Positions 4,324 through 5,468 of a stretch of DNA of 5,468 nucleotides are shown here, in pieces; within the stretch, counting starts at the first letter, position 1, and each line of letters begins with the position of its first letter. Source of the stretch: an uncultured Holophagaceae bacterium (GTDB lineage Bacteria > Acidobacteriota > Holophagae > Holophagales > Holophagaceae); contig CAITBU010000436.1 in NCBI GenBank assembly GCA_903890595.1, positions 1 to 5,468 on the forward strand. Direction: 5' to 3'. Made by a program: the position numbers and the translations under genes. The notes under the pieces were generated by a model. It was not told the DNA's origin, searched no databases, and was given only the letters and a program-made list of their open reading frames with translations.

Positions 4324-5451
4324 ATGGCGATTACGAAAACCCCCCGCAAGAAGTCCCTGGCCACCCCCAGCGTGGATGAGGTCGTCCCCGCACCGGCGGG
4401 CGAGGCCGTCCCTGCCAAGGCCCCCCGCAAGGCCGCCGCCCCAAAGGCCGAGGCGGCCCCCAAGAAGACCCCTCGCAGCAAGGTGAAGGCCGAGGCTCCG
4501 GCAGTGCCGGCCGCCCCCGAGGCCCCCGCTGTGGAGGCCGCGCCGGCCCCCGAGCTGCCGCCCGCGCCCCGTCGCGAGGTGCCCCTCGTCACCCTGCCCT
4601 CCATCGCCTCGGCCGTCATCGCCGCCATCCAGGAGGGTCGCCCCCTGGAGTTCATCTTCGCCGACGCCGATGCCAATGCGCCCCGCACCTTCGAGCCCCG
4701 CCACTTGACCTTCGACGCCCTCAGCCAGGCCTGGTACGTCTGGGGCTGGGACCGCCGCTACAACGCCGAGCGCCACCACCGCCTGGACCTGCTGGCCGAG
4801 GCCAACGATGTGGAGGGGGTGGGCCGTGCGGCCCAGGGGCCCTACCCCGAAGGCACCCCGGCCAACCTGATCGGCGGCTGGCTGGGCGGTGAGCCCATCC
4901 CCGTGAAGGCCACCCTCATGAAGCAGTGGGTCTTCGCTGTGCGCCAGGCCCCCCCGGCCTTCCCCGGCTTCACCATGGAAGACCAGACCGATGGCCAGGC
5001 CCTTGTGTCCTTCTCAGCCACGGACCTGCGGGCCATCGCCCGCTGGGTCATGCAGTTTGGGGACGGCATCCAGGTGCTGGAGCCCGCCCGCCTGGTGGAT
5101 CGCATCAAGCAGGTCGGCGCCGTCTGGGCCGGCCGCGAGCGCGCCGCCACCCCGGAGCCCCGTCGCCAGGATGGCCGGTCCTCCCGCGGGGGCCGCTCCG
5201 ACCGGGAGCCCCGAGCTGACCGCGAGCCCCGTCCTGACCGCGAGCCGCGCCCCGAGCGTGAGGCCCGTCCCGAGCGCGAGCCCCGTCCCGAGCGCGAGCC
5301 CCGTCCTGAGCGCGAGGCCCGTCCTGAGCGCGAGGCCCGCCCCGAGCGCGAAGCCCGCCCTGAGCGTGAGCACCGCCCCGAGCGCGACCGGGACGAAGCC
5401 CCCAAGGCCAAGCCCGGCAAGGTGGAAGTCATTCGCTTCGACCGGCTCTGA
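4324..5451 (+). CDS. WYL domain-containing protein with Lys/Ala/Pro-rich N-tail and hexapeptide-repeat C-tail
   Basis: The protein has 375 residues. Residues 1-82 are a low-complexity Ala/Pro/Lys-rich tail with basic patches (TPRKKS, KAPRKAAAPKA, KKTPRSKVK) resembling histone-H1-like bacterial tails. Residues about 93-161 look like a WYL domain: AAIQEGRPLEFIF, EPRHLTFD, AWYVWGWDRR (W137-Y138-V139) and ERHHRLDLL. Residues about 192-264 match the C-terminal WCX extension, ending in WVMQFGDGIQVLEPARLVDRI. WYL domains are ligand- or nucleic-acid-sensing modules, usually behind a winged helix in transcription factors. No helix-turn-helix is visible here. After an RGG-like stretch (285-293) come ten DREPRP/EREARP-type hexapeptides (293-352) and the end KVEVIRFDRL. 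The start at 4324 has AGGAG 9 nt upstream; the in-frame ATGs at 4300 and 4303 lack one. A nucleic-acid-binding regulatory role is plausible but unproved. It is downstream of xerD, separated by the repeat element, and probably transcribed independently. Confidence 0.85.
   Translation: MAITKTPRKKSLATPSVDEVVPAPAGEAVPAKAPRKAAAPKAEAAPKKTPRSKVKAEAPAVPAAPEAPAVEAAPAPELPPAPRREVPLVTLPSIASAVIAAIQEGRPLEFIFADADANAPRTFEPRHLTFDALSQAWYVWGWDRRYNAERHHRLDLLAEANDVEGVGRAAQGPYPEGTPANLIGGWLGGEPIPVKATLMKQWVFAVRQAPPAFPGFTMEDQTDGQALVSFSATDLRAIARWVMQFGDGIQVLEPARLVDRIKQVGAVWAGRERAATPEPRRQDGRSSRGGRSDREPRADREPRPDREPRPEREARPEREPRPEREPRPEREARPEREARPEREARPEREHRPERDRDEAPKAKPGKVEVIRFDRL
5200..5379 (+). repeat. Ten tandem 18-bp units encoding (D/E)-R-E-(P/A/H)-R-P hexapeptides
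   Basis: Ten consecutive 18-bp units starting at 5200 encode DREPRA, DREPRP twice, then EREARP and EREPRP variants, and finally EREHRP. A degenerate eleventh copy follows at 5380. Units differ mostly at third codon positions and at the Pro/Ala codon, indicating expansion by duplication or slippage within the WYL gene. Acidic and arginine residues balance, so the tail is a polyampholyte and probably disordered. Confidence 0.93.
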
Positions 5452-5468
5452 GTAGCTGGCGAGAACGA

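Noticed and set aside
4171..4779. Minus-strand frame ending in NHEDHEDHEG and crossing the intergenic region
   Set aside because: The repetitive C-terminal part is just the translation of the 9-bp tandem repeats, and the rest is antisense to the WYL gene.
4842..5432. Minus-strand frame rich in SGRASR repeats
   Set aside because: It is the antisense reading of the 18-bp coding repeats in the WYL gene.

Overview
The window is GC-rich, compactly coded DNA from a Gram-negative-type bacterium. It carries five protein genes and no rRNA, tRNA or CRISPR. The acyl carrier protein, FabF, UvrB and XerC/XerD proteins are all of ordinary bacterial type. The strong GC bias, gene content and short-period intergenic repeats remind me of Acidobacteriota (Holophaga/Geothrix-like), but this is an impression and not a proven assignment.

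Left part, minus strand (1-2921): acpP (acyl carrier protein), fabF (beta-ketoacyl-ACP synthase II) and the first 434 codons of uvrB (excision-repair helicase subunit; its 3' part lies beyond the left edge). All three read leftwards with short gaps (79 and 46 bp), so they may share transcription from a promoter upstream of acpP. Each gap holds a potential RNA hairpin. The one between acpP and fabF has a perfect 11-bp stem and could set the ratio of acpP to fabF mRNA. The one between fabF and uvrB is followed by a U-rich run that almost touches the uvrB start codon.

Middle (2922-3992): a 132-bp divergent intergenic region, then a complete XerD-like tyrosine recombinase on the plus strand with all catalytic residues present.

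Right part (3993-5468): a 331-bp gene-free stretch holds a composite repetitive element of about 190 bp. It has three successive blocks built on roughly 9-nt units and is bounded by imperfect inverted repeats. After it comes an unusual WYL-domain protein. That protein has a lysine/alanine/proline-rich N-terminal tail instead of the usual winged-helix DNA-binding domain, and a C-terminal tail of ten near-identical six-residue repeats.

Functionally the window is mainly housekeeping: fatty-acid synthesis, DNA repair and chromosome-dimer resolution. I see no convincing new multi-gene system. The points most worth a second look are the composite intergenic element, the architecture of the WYL protein, and the two hairpins inside the acpP-fabF-uvrB cluster.
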